Shown: positions 1 to 13,377 of the stretch, piece by piece
Numbering within the stretch: position 1 is the first letter of the stretch
Layout of the letters: each line of letters starts with the position of its first letter
Assembly: GCF_021018805.1 (NCBI RefSeq)
Contig: NC_086283.1
Span: forward strand, 62,264,182 to 62,328,181
Length of the DNA stretch: 64,000 nucleotides
Direction of reading: 5' to 3'
Origin: Prinia subflava
Taxonomy: Eukaryota; Chordata; Aves; Passeriformes; Cisticolidae
Translations under genes and position numbers: made by a program
The notes under the pieces: model-generated
Database searches by the model: none
What the model was told of the DNA's origin: nothing
The model's input: only the letters and a program-made list of their open reading frames with translations

Positions 1-3000
1 TCTAAAAGTGCAGGAGGTATTATGGCCTTTAACAGCCCAAATTACACAAAACCGATTGTGAAGTCCAGGCAGAGTGCCTGCCACATCTGTGGAAATTTAT
101 TGCAAAACACGAAAAATATTTTGACAAAGCTCTTTGCTGCTTGTTAAGTGCTGATTTCACATTCTCAGTGTGCTTCACAAGCTTTTGTCACAGAATCACA
201 AAAAATATAAAAATATTTTGTCATTGACATGTAAGATTTGAAATGAGAGACTACAGAGAATGGCATTTGTTATTAATTACAGATCTAGGTCTCCTTTGGT
301 GTTCTCAACAGCTTATTTTTCAGACTTTATGGAGGATAGCAATTAACTTTTTAAATAGGGCCACTCATGAGGATCCCAACACCTAAAATTAGACCTCTAA
401 GTTAAAAAATCTTGCCTAAAAACCTGACTTTCCTTTGCTGCTACAAATGTTAATAATAAACCTGAGGGCCTTAAGATCTCTTCTCATTTACACTTTCTTT
501 TCTCCTCTGTGGATAGTTTGTTCTGAATGAATCCTCTTGCATTTTCAAGGCTATATCTGCTGCATTCCTTTATTATAACAGACTGCAGTGCCACTTCAGT
601 AATCACTAGAGACAGCTAGGCACCAGCATTTAAAATACTATGTGTGGAAGCAAAACCACCTGAAAATTTTCTGTCTATTGTCTGGTTACAACTTTACGGC
701 TGAAGTTGTTTTGGAATTAGGGACATATTTCTTGGCAGAGTTGCTTCGTAACTTTTCTTTGGTTTGGTTTGGGTTTTTTTCTTGTGGTGCTTTTTAGCAC
801 TTGACTAATATTGTTATCACATGCTACCCTAATGACATTTCTGTAGGAAATGAGTATTTGAGTGGGCTTAGAAGTAAAAAGTTTATTTGCAAGTATTCTT
901 TTGTTTGGTTTATTTGTTTGTTTCCGTATTAGCATTCTTTTTTGTATCCCTGTCTCAGCAGTCCATCAGCTCTTAGTCTGAGAGTTGTCTGTCCTTCAGG
1001 GGCTTTTGTTTTAGCTTACAAAGCCAACCAACCAACCACAACCAAAAAAACCCCCACTGTCTTAAATCTGAAGAATGTGCAGTTAAACTGTGATCATATG
1101 TGCAGCCTTTCTGTCCCAGAACTAATTAGTTTTTCTGTATTTTAAGCAGAAAATGAATTTTAGCTTAGTACTGCAGGTGTTTTTATCTATGAAAGTGTGA
1201 TTGCTCTAAAGGGCATTCATCTTACACATAGCAGAAATAAAGTTAACTATTTATATACAGTATTACTGTTGTACACAGCAGTCAGTTGGGGAAGTGAAAA
1301 TGATTTGAAATAAATTGAAACATTGGAATCTCCTTTTCTTAAAAATGCAAATATTATGCTTAAAATGTATCTCATAACAGAATTTTTCTATTTTATGTCT
1401 ATGCTCTATGTAACTGTAAATGTAGTGAAAATAAGAATAGACTCAGGTTTTGAAAAGGCTTAAACTCTTCTTCATTACTTCTAAATCTATAACTCCAGTG
1501 AGTTCATTTATTGTGTATGGATTTGAGCAGTCATGAAATCAATCATAGTCAGCCTGAGCAATGACAGCAGAAATGCAATACATAGGCTTCTAAATTGACA
1601 AGTTCCCTTTTCCAAACACTAAACACGCCTGGGAATAAGGTATAATTATGACATATGAAAAGTATGGAATACCTTGAAAAAATGCCGAATTTTTCTAAGA
1701 CTAAATATTTTTCACTTACCTGTTTTTCTTTGTCATAATTGGAAAACAAAACAAAAGAAAACAAAAACCAAACAAACAAACAAAAAAAAAAAACCCCAAC
1801 AAAACAGAAATTATCATAATCATTAGGATTGCCAGCAAAAGAATTTGAATTTTTTGTAAAAAAAAAAAAAATTCTCTTAGTTTTAAGAGAATATTCAGAG
1901 ATTATGCATTTGTCACCAAGCAAAACTCTTTCATTTGGTTCTTCATTGTTTAGACAACATCATCACTGCGAATATGGGTGAATAGGCTTTACTTTGAGAA
2001 GAACCAGGTTTTTAATTCTGTTAAGGCTTTTTTTAATTAAAAAGCTGCTGAAGTTGGTTTTTAAAGTCTGCCCTCTTTCTTTTTTTCCAAGCTTGAATTT
2101 GATGTGTTTAGCTGGGTACACTGCAGAGGTAAGGTGGATTGCAAGACACCCCCTCACAGTCTGGTTGCATACTGCTGCACAGCTCTTCTTTCAGATGGCT
2201 CTGCTTATAGTACCATGGTACTTTTCCCCACACTGATATTTTCTGTCTCTTAAGTGTCAAATGTTTCTAAATGGGAAAATAAAAATCCTTGAGAATTACC
2301 TTCTTATGGTTATGTTCATCTCTTACAAAAGCTTCTTCACAAAAAGTTTGAGATCATTATGTATTTAGTATTTAGATTCTGACAGATATCAAGTGCCCTA
2401 ATCCTGAGACATTAAAAACCATTTGCCCAAGTGATCACTGAAGTCAGATGGTTCATCTATATATCTAAATCCCAGTATTTTGAAGAACTATCTGTATTTG
2501 TCGCCAGATACAAACATTCTGAGGAATCATTTTTGTCAGTGAACATCTGTATGAATTTCAAACTTTTCTATACAGGCAACTTATTGTGATTTATTATTTG
2601 TACTATTTTCAGACATTTCATTAAAATATATATAGTGACAAAATTCTCTGTTTTCTTAACAAAAGAAAACACAGTAATTTTGACTGTTATTTAAAATACT
2701 ATGTATAATAATGTCCTTTCTTACTCAAGAAAAAATTACCAAAAAAACAAAATTACCACAAAATCCTAATATGAATTTTTTGCCTCTTATTTTCCTTTTT
2801 GTTTTGACGGGTTTTCCTAAATGTGAATAAAATTTCCAGTTATGATTCATAAAAAACTATCTTTCATGGATATCTCATAAATTTAAGATGAGTTATTTCT
2901 AATAATAACTACAGAGCAGCACATTTGTGATTTCTCCATCCTTCCAAGCTGCCATGATGTTTGGTATTTTGAAGCAAGCTTTAGTCTGAGCATTGTCATA

Positions 3001-5828
3001 TTCCTGTGTTGGTTCATAAAAATGAAATATATGGTTAATATATAGAGCTGTTCAGCTGTTTCTGCTAAAGCAGCATGCTTGGGGGGCCACAAAAAAGATT
3101 TATAATACAGTATAATTATTTTGGATTTATGGACAAATATAAATTAATGGCATGAAAATCAGGCCATCATCACATTCTCACAGTCAAAAGAATTTCTTAA
3201 ACAGCATATTTCGGGATACCTTCTGCTCTTCTGCTCTGTAAAATCCTGAATAATAAAACATTTTTTTCCCTATGCTGAGTGGCTGGTACTTTTAAACTTG
3301 ATGATCTTTGTTGTTGATTTCTTGATCTGGGGCCTAGAGATGACACATAATCAGTATAGTTTTACAGACAGAAGGCATCCATCTTTCTGAAAGGTGTAAA
3401 TCCAGGATGTTGCAGATCTAGTCAGCTTTTCTTCTTGGAGGAATAATGCAAACATTATTTTTTAATTCCAAAGATACATGAACAAAGACTTCCAGTTTAC
3501 ACCACTATTCTATGTCAGTGCCAGATAACCTTATTCACTGCATGAAGAAGGACATGGCTTTATGGAAGTTGATTTTGTCGAGGTTTGGGCTTGCTGCTCT
3601 CCCACATTTATATTGGATATGGTTGAGGTATATGAGCAAATATAATAAGTAGATTATTTATTCTGGTGTATTGCTTTTCATTTCAGCTTTTCTATTTCAT
3701 GCATAAGTTTTTTTTGATGGTTCCACTTAATTATTGTTTGAGATGGATGAATGGTCTTAGGAACCATCAAGCAAAAGCTTAATTTAATTCAATTGAATTT
3801 ATATAATGTTAACTCTCTGAGATGAAATTTCAAATAACATAGAGAGCAAAGAAATTAGACCTTGGTAGAAAAAGACACTTGCGAACTAAATAAAAAAGAA
3901 CAAAAAATAATTCTAATTAATTTTGAGGGAAAATAATTGAAGAGATCAATGTTTTTCTGCCTGAAGATGGCTAGATTTGAATGACATAGTAAGACTGGCA
4001 GACAACTAAGGCAGTGAGCAAACACCAATCAAGACAAGTATCAGCAGAAATAGTAACCAAAAGAACAGTGCAAAACCATATTGTTATGTAAAGATCAGGT
4101 AATTATTGTCTGTCACTGTTGTAACTGCATTTTATCAATCTTTTTTAGATTGTCTTTCCTGTTTATTGCTTTCCAACTATTATCAGTCAGTCTGAAAAAC
4201 TTATAACTTCTTTAATGGCCACTTCCATTTCTGATGTTTCAGGCAACCCCAGACCTTGTTAATACAGGAAAGGGTAGTCGTCCAAGTTCAGTGCTCAGCC
4301 TTGTAAACAATCCAGGGACCAAAGTGAGGGTTAGTTCATTAGAAGACAGTGAAATGATAAGTATGTCCAATCTGGCCACTGATTTTTTGGAATCAAGATA
4401 AGGGATGAAGATGAAGGCAGATTTATTTTTAACTAATGAATGTAGATGTCTGTGTTTCATCAGACTTACAGAAGAAACAGAAGCCAATTGCAAAACCTCA
4501 CCTATCAACAAATTAAAAATTCATTAACAAAATAGTGATAAAGACATCACTTCCACAAGGCACAGAGAAAAAAGTCCCAATGAAGCCATGGTAAATCAGG
4601 TAAAATAAAAGAGTTGGTCTCACTTTTATTCTCTTCTTGATGAGAAAATGGTAACACTAATTTCTTTTGCTGGATGCAAAAATGTAAATGATAGACGGAT
4701 AAAACCTACCTAGTGAGACAATCCACCTCTTTGTCTTCTGTTGTGAAACACAGAGAGAGAGAGGTGGAGGAGAGGCATCAGGCTTTCACAATGTAACCCT
4801 TGAAATACTACAGGCCATGACTGCAATGTCTTTTAGAGAAAGCATCTTTAACTGGAAGGCCTCTTAGTTCAAGAATTTTGTTTCCATGTGAACTTGTCTC
4901 TGAATTCCAATTGTGGAACAAGTTAGTATTCAATTAGTATACTGGCTATACGTATGTTTTCATATGAAAAATAAAACACTGTGGTGCCTAGCAACACACA
5001 TTTTTAGAATAATTTAGTAGTGTTCTTGACTGTCATATGCTGTTTTAATTATATTACATTAACATTACTTCAAAGAGATAAATTCAGACATGGTAACAGG
5101 CATCTCATGAGATTCAAACCTGCATGCACATATTTATTTTCTGCTTGTTGTTTCTATATATATTTATTTTATAATTTAAAATTTGAGACAGTACTCCATA
5201 AATAATACAACACTTCAGATGCAGATTTTATAAACATGTATCTATATTTATAAAAACATTTCATGTAAGCATGTGATATGAAAGGCTACAACTCTCAAAT
5301 ATCTCCCATTCAACACATAAATATTTGAGGACTTCTTTTTTTGTGTTTCAGCAAACTCCTGACATTGAAACTAGAAAGATGGGGATTTGCCTTTCAATCA
5401 TTATTTTTTCCATTCCTTCATGCAGCTAAGTTTTAATTTTTGGACATAACTTACTTTGCACTTCAGCCTAAAGGATCTGCTTGTTTTTTTTCTTATGGTT
5501 AATAATAGGTGGCTTTGCTTTGGATAACCTTACATGTGTAGCAAGCAGGACATAGTTGTTTCAATTATCTTTTTTCAATATGATGCTGTAGTAAAGGCTT
5601 TTTGTTAGTGTTAACCAAAACATCCACAACACTCATGCCTGCACAAGGTCTTAATTTTGACAATTATTCTGAAATTAAGATCTGAATAATCTAAGATTGA
5701 AACAAAAAATATCTGTACTGTTCCAACCTGTTTTAATTACTTCAAGTTGAGTAAAAAACTTGTGATAAAAATGGGGTTTTGTCAAGGCTTATTGGATTCC
5801 AGAACACTGAGCATTCACTGAGCATAAA
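1..5828. other. Unique AT-rich non-coding stretch
   Basis: No repeat family, RNA gene or convincing exon was recognised. Open frames are short (up to 124 codons), lack recognisable domains and overlap A- or T-rich runs. The only distinct low-complexity piece is an A-rich segment at about 1741-1796 made of CAAAA and CAAA units. A 14-bp perfect palindrome with arm AATTCAA lies at 3786-3799. The stretch could be intron or intergenic DNA. Confidence 0.6.
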
Positions 5829-6230
5829 GTCTATGAGGACAGCTGAGGGATTGATTAGCTTGAGGAAGAGGAGGCTCAGGGGAGACCTTGTCACTCTCTG
5901 GAACTCCCTGAAAGGAGGTTATAGCCAGGTGGGGTCAGTCTTTTCTCCCAACTAACAAGAGATAGGACAAAAAGTGATATTTTCAAGTGACACAAGGACA
6001 GGATTAGATTGAATATAAACAAGTATTTCCTCATCAAAAGTTGCCAAACATTGGAAGTCACCAAGCAGTGACCCAGGAAATGACTGAGTCACCATCCTTG
6101 GACTTATTTAAAAGTCATACATGTGGCATTTAGAGAGGTAGATAGTGGTAGACTTAGCAACAGTAAATTAATGGGTGGACTTGATCATCTTGGAAGCCTT
6201 TTCCAGCCTAAATGAAACTATGATTCTACC
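5829..6230 (+). mobile_element. CR1 LINE, 3' fragment, sense
   Basis: The stretch starts in the last codons of the CR1 reverse transcriptase frame; TATGAGGACAGCTGAGGGA corresponds to the YEE-RLRE-type end of the protein. The 3' untranslated part follows (GAGGAGGCTCAGGGGAGACC, then a GGTGGACTTGATCATCTTGG block) and ends in AAATGAAACTATGATTCTA, the octamer-like CR1 tail. Many substitutions and small indels mark an old, dead copy. It is heavily 5' truncated, as most avian CR1 copies are, so it encodes nothing. Family-level identification is firm; the subfamily is not assigned. Confidence 0.88.
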
Positions 6231-7191
6231 TTTTCTATGTGAAACATTTTATTTTATTTCATTAATGTTGGTATTAATCTTTGGCTCTTCTTTCAAATAC
6301 TATAATATCAGTAGATTTTCAAAGATTACTGTAATGTGGGAATTTGCAGTCCTTCAAGCAGGCCAGAATTTCAGAAAAAAAGTCTATATCAGGATCTTAT
6401 CAAAATGAGTAAAATCTCTGCTAAAATGTTGCAAGAATTTTAAGACATTCTTGCAGAAGAAAATAACAACACAAGTTTTCCTGGTTTTTTTTCTCTATAT
6501 ATCTGTGAATTTCACATTGGTTATATGGCAATTCTATATGGTTTTGTTTGGTTTTGAATGTAGTCTTCTGGTTCTCCTGCACTTCAAAGCTCTCACACTG
6601 TATCAAGAACACAGATGCAAAACTGCCTGTGACATGTTTGACAATTATGTTTGGTGTTTTTTTTTTTTTTTTTACTCTGAATCATGGAATTATTTAAAAA
6701 AGGGGATAGTTGGAAAAAAGCATGTGGTTTTGTTCATGACTTTGGAATTGTTTCATTAAGAAAATGTTAAAAAGTTGAAAAGTACTGTCTGTCAACACTG
6801 GCACATATTTTCAGGTGATGAATACCATCTTATGGAAAGTGTGTGTTGTGACAGGGCAGTGGGCTTCTTATGTCTGTGAAAAATACCAGCTTCCTAATTA
6901 AAACTTCAAGTTGGACTTTTATGGGGTATTTTGTCTGTCTGGTTTTTTGGAGGCTTTTTTGGTTGGTTGGTTAGTTTGGATTTCTTTGGCAGGTGGGAAG
7001 AGAGAAAAAGGGTGTGAAAGTTAGATTTCCAAGGTTTGACAGAAGATAGATATCTTGATAATAAGTTCATGCAATGATGTTTTCATCATTTATTTACAAC
7101 GAAGAAATATTATTTCACCTTTCTTTTACATCATTGACTATTGTGCCTTCCAAGGTATATAATGTTATAATACCATATCATGTCATATCAA
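6231..7191. other. Unique AT-rich non-coding stretch
   Basis: There is no recognisable gene or transposon. A T-run lies at about 6658-6674 and a T/G-rich patch at about 6939-6980. The 102-codon open frame at 6451-6759 runs through the T-run and has no domain character. Confidence 0.5.
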
Positions 7192-7226
7192 ACAATACAA
7201 TGCAATGCAATGCAATGCAATACAAT
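7192..7226. repeat. (TGCAA)n pentanucleotide microsatellite
   Basis: Four perfect TGCAA units occupy 7201-7220 and are flanked by one-base variants (TACAA). The tract is short and imperfect. It sits about 65 bp before the larger TATATG hexamer array, so this spot has produced two unrelated tandem repeats. Confidence 0.85.
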
Positions 7227-7291
7227 TTCATGTTAGTATGTATATCTACATATTTAATATATTGTATTTATATATGTGTAATATATTTAAC

Positions 7292-7381
<90 letters not shown>
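7292..7381. repeat. (TATATG)n hexanucleotide microsatellite, about 15 copies
   Basis: This is an essentially perfect run of the hexamer ATATGT/TATATG over 90 bp. The unit alternates mostly purine and pyrimidine with TA steps, so the DNA would be flexible and easily unwound. Because the unit is six bases and stop-free in several frames, it creates YVYV- and ICIC-type open frames on both strands that are not genes. Confidence 0.95.
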
Positions 7382-7610
7382 CATGTGGATGACTTATATT
7401 CCATGGTACTTTAACTGTAATCCAGCTAATCACAGGTATTGAGCAATAACAGCTTTCAAGCATTACAGATAGATAACAGCTACAAAGAAGAGACAAAAAA
7501 CTTGGATTCAATGGTAGAATCATATTATCCTGTACATGGATGAATTATTCTTTTCAGTACAAATATAATTTTTTATTTGCTGCAAAACAATACCAATATA
7601 AAACAGAATA

Positions 7611-7619
7611 ACACACACA

Positions 7620-7673
<54 letters not shown>
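7611..7673. repeat. (AC)11 followed by a 41-base A run
   Basis: Eleven AC dinucleotides (7611-7632) run directly into 41 consecutive A residues (7633-7673). A poly(A) tail of a retrocopy was considered. However, the sequence upstream shows no recognisable mRNA or SINE, and avian CR1 elements do not end in poly(A), so a compound simple repeat is the safer call. Confidence 0.93.
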
Positions 7674-7675
<2 letters not shown>

Positions 7676-8547
7676 TAAAAGATGGCTAAGATTTGACCTC
7701 ACTCAGTTTAAATGATGATAGACTAATGCACTTTTCAAAGAGGAATAAAAGACATATCAGAAAATTTTACGGAAATATTATGTTTATTAGGTAAATTTGA
7801 GTTGAGTTAATCCAGATTTATCTCTGGGTTTCTTAACATTCTACTAACTTGAAGCTTTGAATTTAACAGCAAGTTGGAAACCTGAACAATTAGTGTGGCT
7901 TTTTAAAATTTTCTCTGTACTAATGATCACCTTGGTATGTAGAAGGATTCTTTTGCAAGCAGATGGAACACAACTGAAAACCTGACTTGTGTTTTTATTT
8001 GTCTTGTTTTATTTTCTACTTCATATCCTGTGATATTTAACACTGAAAAAATAGGAACACTGAGCAATGAAAGCACGATCTTGAAGATTCTATCTGTAGG
8101 AAAAAACCCTGGATTTTAGTATTTGACGTTTCTCTTGTTTTGTTTCTTTTCAATGCTCTTGCTGCCTCATAGGTTTTTGCATAGGCAAGACTAATTTCAC
8201 AGTCTCAGAACTATCCATGGAAGTATTCCTTGGAAATGAAAGAGGATTTTATCGGTTAGATTGAGGAAGGTTATGTAATTCTGAATATGAACTAAAAGAA
8301 GGAAAAATTGCAATTAACTTAGAAAATTCCAGAAGTGACATGTAAAAATTACAAGGGGAGGGAAAAAAATAAAAGTTAGAAATAGACCTGACATAGGAAG
8401 ATGCTAGCATACAAAGCACTTCAAAACTTTTGCTGAAATAAAAATGATACAGATGCCATTTTGTCACAAAGACTATTCCTCCTAACTTTCAGGGCAGTCT
8501 TTCTTTCCAAATCTTACAATGTCTCATTTGATTTAAATATTTACCCC
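7674..8547. other. Unique AT-rich non-coding stretch
   Basis: No recognisable gene, RNA or transposon. Short open frames only. Confidence 0.5.
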
Positions 8548-8705
8548 AAATCATAGAATTATGGACAGTCCTGAGTTGGGAGAGACCATATGTATCATCA
8601 GAGTCCAACCCTTAGCACAGGACAGCTCCAAGAGTCACACCATGTGTCTGTGAGCGTTGTCCAAGCGCTTCTTGAGGTCTGTCAGGTTTGACTCCCTGGG
8701 GAGTC
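8548..8705 (-). mobile_element. CR1 LINE, 3' end, antisense
   Basis: The start AAATCATAGAATTATGG is the inverted CR1 tail. It is followed by GAGTTGGGAGAGACC and GAGTCCAACCC, then ATGTGTCTGTGAGCGTTGTC and CGCTTCTTGAGGTCTGTCAG, characteristic of one avian CR1 3' untranslated region. The block ends at CTCCCTGGGGAGTCC. Only about 160 bp remain. The same subfamily-type sequence recurs at 44.3-44.7 kb (sense) and at 60.9 kb (antisense). Confidence 0.85.
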
Positions 8706-9775
8706 CCAGCAGAAGCCAAAGGCTAAGCTATCAGTGAGACCAGAATTTTAACCATAATCCTTGTCCATATCCTGCAGGTTTCCTCTGCATGTTTGGGTCA
8801 TTATTTCATTAGTCATGCTTCCATAATTAATTTTGCTTGGTCTGTAATTTTCAATTTGTGACAGGCTGAGATATCCTTGAAGAGTTTTAGATGCTACTAG
8901 AAAGCTTTGTAGGATCAGAAGTCTGTTAAATAAATAAAAAAAAAATTGTGTTCTATGTTTATTTGAATATTGATGAAGCCATGAAACCATCACTCGTAAC
9001 AAAAGTCACACTTTTTTCTCATGCTTAGTTCCTCATGTTAAGTATAATATTGTAGAAGGATTGTATCCATGTAACACACTATTCTGAAGACAGGTAGGTT
9101 TAGACATCCTTTTGTAGTGTCATAAAATCTTCACTTTAATAAAATACAGCTAACAGTTCAGCTTTTCACTTTACTGGTACATTTTTTTCTTCACAAAAAG
9201 TGATTTGTAATATTAAAGTACATTTATATTTTAAGGCTGAACCTTAGCAGAAAGGTTTCTTGATAAGTCTTTCCAACTTTCAATAAATTTCTAGGAAACA
9301 GCGTTAGTCATCAGATCTAGCCAAAGGTAGGCTAATGTAGTTCTACCATAAAAATGTTTACTATTTCTGTGTTTATATTTGACTCAGTTTCATTACCAGC
9401 ATTAAATCAATGTTTCCATTTATCAAAATGATTTCTTCCTAAGCCACTGTGAAATACACATGCATCTCTAATTCTTTTTCATCCATTAGAATCAAAAATG
9501 ATTTTTTATTCAAAAGTTGAAATCATGTGCAACAGACAAAAAGATTCCCAATTTAATATGTGTCTTCTCATTACGGAATAGTAAACTCTACCTCCCATGT
9601 AAGTGGGACAGGAGAAAAAGAGCATTTAAATTTTCAACAAAAATGATACTTTTTTTTTCATTTTAGAGCATCTTTAAAACTAATGCTATTAACTATGGCT
9701 TTCTTTGTCTCTGATTCGAAGAAAGAAGGTTAAGCTTTTTTTGGCTTTGTAATGCAGATTTACAGAGGATATTGA
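8706..9775. other. Unique AT-rich non-coding stretch
   Basis: Nothing recognisable. The 84-codon minus-strand frame at 8748-9002 is AT-rich, without domain features, and reads through an A-run. Confidence 0.5.
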
Positions 9776-9998
9776 GTTTATATATTAGAAAAAAGATTTT
9801 TCACCATCAGAGTGGTCAGGCACTGGAATAGGTTGTCCAGGGAGGTGGTAGAGTCACCATCCCTGAGGTGTTTGACGTGTCTGGATCTGGTGCTGGATAA
9901 TGAGGTTGAGTGGTTTAGGGGGTACAGTGGCAGTGCCAGGTGGATGGTTGGACTGACCTTAAAGGTCTCTTCCAAATTTGACGATTCTATGATTTTAG
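9776..9998 (+). mobile_element. CR1 LINE, 3' end, sense
   Basis: Typical CR1 3' sequence: a TATATTAGAAAAAAGATTTTTCACC block, GTCAGGCACTGGAATAGG, GGAGGTGGTAGAGTCACCAT, then GGATGGTTGGACTGACCTTA and the tail GACGATTCTATGATTTTAG. The open frames over it on both strands (65 and 79 codons) are untranslated-region accidents. The central 85 bp match the copy at 13.4 kb almost base for base, so both belong to one subfamily. Confidence 0.92.
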
Positions 9999-12900
9999 GA
10001 TTTGCTTGACAATGCAACGTATACTTGTAAAAGTATATCCAAATGGCTTAGAGAGAATAAAAATGAGGCACAGAAACTTCAGTAATTCAAATGAGGAGTT
10101 CATATTTTATCTCTGAGGAGAGTAAATGAAAGTCAGCAACATTGGTAGGACATTTGGTAGTCCACATCAAGTTTGCAAGCTAAAAAATACCTGTTAAAAC
10201 ATTAGTCAGCATCAATCAGTATTTCCTTCTGTCTGTGGAGGGACACAAGCTGGAAAGTCATAAGGATGCAGGTTTTCTTTCTCCTAGCTATGTTAAAAAG
10301 CAATAGGGGAACAGCAGCAGAAACTGGCAAAATCCTTGGCATAAAAATATCTGGAAATTACGCCATCACATGAGATAACTCTGATTACATTTAAATTTAA
10401 AATTTTATGTGCATAGCACCTGTATATTTTCCTAATTTCCTCATGAAATTCAATTACTTCACTATTTTAATATTTGGCCTTTTATTGTCACCTGCACAGA
10501 AACAGGAATACACGAATTCAGAGAATTTTCTGCTTCAAAATTCTATCTTGACTACTGTATCATTCAAGCAGATTGAGGCTTGAAAAGAAGCCTGATTCCA
10601 TGAGGGAAGCATACAGCAGCCAGTGCAAGCTGGATGGGTGCTTTAAACCTTAAAGGTCACTGCTTGTCATGAACAAAAACCTTTTGTCATGTCCTTTCTT
10701 TAAATGACAAAGGAAAACAGATTTTAAGTGTGGTGTTATCAAGGTAAAATGGAATTCCTCTACTCCTTCCAGAGCATGCATGGTATGTTCTGAAGCTGGA
10801 TTATGATACATTATGCAGGTTTTCTGGCAGGTGTGGAGGCAGGCAGATCATTCCGAGATGCTTACAGATGCTCAGAAAACAGATGTTTTTCCACACACCA
10901 GCTGTGTTGACATATTTCAGTCACCTTGAATGCTGATGTTTCTTTAAGTGTCACTTACAATATCTACCAGTAGATACTTGATCCAGGAGTATTTCTGATC
11001 ACTTTCTGAGAGAACTGCATGAAAAACACATACTTTAGCTATTCTGAATATATGAAATAAGCCTTAAAGTTTTTTCAGGCTGTGAATCCTAGTGGAATTT
11101 CAGCACTAAATGCTGACTCAAGTTGCTAATTTAGCAGCAGATTAGCTTTATGCATGCAAATGTTCCCATTAACATCTGCAGGCTTGATTGCAGGTTTACA
11201 TTCAAACAAATATGAGCACTTTTATGCATCAGAGACCAATAGACATTATTTATGTCTCAAACATTGCAATCAGTAGTAGCTATTATTTCAGTGCATTCTT
11301 GTTGTCCCCCAGGTATAGCCTGAAAAGAGACATTCAAAAGTTGATGTATTTCTAAAATATTCCATAAATTTGTAGCTGTGACACATTTTCCTTGTCTATG
11401 TACACTGAATTTTATCGCCTGTTGAAAATTACAATATAAAAAAAATTTATTAAAAAGTGATTATTATTAAATATTTTGCCATTTCAAAGTTAAGACAAAG
11501 AGAGGGGAAAAGAATGAGACATAATAATATTTAAAATGTCAAATTTTGCTTCTATCATCTTTACCAATATAAGAGGCATGATACATATTTCTTCAAATGC
11601 AATCTCTACATATGTAGAGCAGATGTACATAAATCTCCTTTATCTTAGCTTCCCTTTAGCCTGCTCTGAAACAGACTTAAGAAAGCTGAGATTGGTAAAC
11701 TAACTGGGAAGATAGGTGGCTTCTATGCTAGCTCTGAAAATGCATATATATTGTTTTAAATAATAGAAACAACCTTCATTATTTTGCATATAAGTTCCCT
11801 CCAGTTTCCGTGAACACTAATCACTGGAATCTTTTGAATCCTGCAGACCATAATTGAAGTACAGCCTGAACTCAGACTGCTTTACCACAATTTTTGTCTC
11901 TCACCTTTTCCACAGAAGAAGCTGAATTACACTTCTAAGTCACATATAGAAGCAGAGATGACAGCAAGAGGAGTTTAAAAACCCAAATAAAACCAACCAA
12001 TCAAAAAAACTGTACCAAAAGCACAAAAAAGCATTGCAAGAATCTCCTGAACTTAAGATATCTGAAACTGGTGGTCTCAGGTTTCGAATTTTTCAAGTGT
12101 CTTTTACCAATCAAGCATCAACTTTTCATATCCCAGCATCTGCATATCAGAAAAATTGATGCAAGGTCCATGAAATGTTTATGTTCACATCTCCCTTCTA
12201 AGTAACACTCATTAATGTATGGCCCATAGCTTCATTTTTGCTTCTTCATTTTCTTTTCCATGGGTCTTTTCCTGTGCTCAGGTGTGTCTGTTTACTTGTC
12301 TCTCTTTCCACTGTAACCTGTTCTTTTCATGAAATACTTGCAACAACCCTAATTTGTAATTCTGGCTAGAGCAGGACTTAATCAGCACTGCAAAGAGGGA
12401 GCTGATTTAATGCAGAAAAGTAGGCTTCTGAAGTCTATCATTTTAGATCACTCTTTTCAGTGTTCTTTACCCCTAAGAGTCTAGAAGTTATGCTTGCTTT
12501 TAGTGCCACATAGAAAATTATGCATAAATGTGTTAATCACAGTGTATTTAATTTGGACTCACTTTCTTCACTAAATTGCATAAATGTACATAAATGTACA
12601 TACTTCATACACTGATCTATAATAGACAGAAATATTACTGCAAATATGCCTCCTCTCTGAAAAAAAAATATCAGCAGTAACCTTAAGAAGTGATTTTTTT
12701 TTCCTATAGATTTCAGAATTCAATGGAATTTACTCTTTATTATTTCTCTAAAAGAGAGAGGAAATATTCATTTCCACATCTGGTCAGAAGAAAAGAAAGC
12801 ACAAACAGATGTAGTTTGTATCTAGGATTCAGTCCACAGTCTTTTTGAAAATGTTTGTTATTTAACTCATTGTCTTATATAACACAGCCTCTATTACAAA

Positions 12901-13377
12901 GAATATTAGAATATTTCAGTATAAGAGAGGTAAATTATCCATTGGCAAATGTTGAAATGGTGATGTTCTTTGTTACTCTTTGTGTCTGACTTGAAAAATC
13001 TTCTGGAATAAACAAATAGAAATATCCAGTCACAAGCAGCAGAGGTTTATAATGGGAATGTCCTGCATAAAAAACTTAATTTATTTTACGACAAAGTCAC
13101 CCATCTAGTTGACCAAGGCAAGCCAAGAGATGAGATTTTTTTACTTTAGCAAAGATTTTAGCACTCTTTTGCACAGTATCCTCTGGACAAAATATCCATC
13201 ACTTAGACAAGTCCATGCTACATTGGCTCAGCAACTGGCTGATGGGTCGGCCTCCAAGAGGTACAGTAAATTGAGATACATCAGGCTGGTGGTCAGCCAC
13301 CAATGAGATTCCCCAAGCATAAATTTTAGAAGTACTGCTTTTTAACTCCATTAGAAACATGTGGACGCTGGAGTTCC
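9999..13377. other. Unique non-coding stretch with a possible conserved element
   Basis: No gene or transposon recognised. The part at about 10740-11250 is less AT-rich, free of simple repeats and carries homeodomain-like TAAT/ATTA cores and an octamer ATGCAAAT near 11153. I infer that it may be regulatory, but cannot test this. A 16-bp perfect palindrome lies at 11604-11619, and two direct CATAAATGTA copies at about 12579-12600. Confidence 0.45.

Noticed and set aside
7074..7523. Open frames with YVYV, ICIC and IYIY repeats
   Set aside because: Products of the TATATG hexamer array, open on both strands.
7633..7673. Poly(A) tail of a processed pseudogene
   Set aside because: No mRNA-like sequence or AATAAA precedes it. 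An AC microsatellite does.
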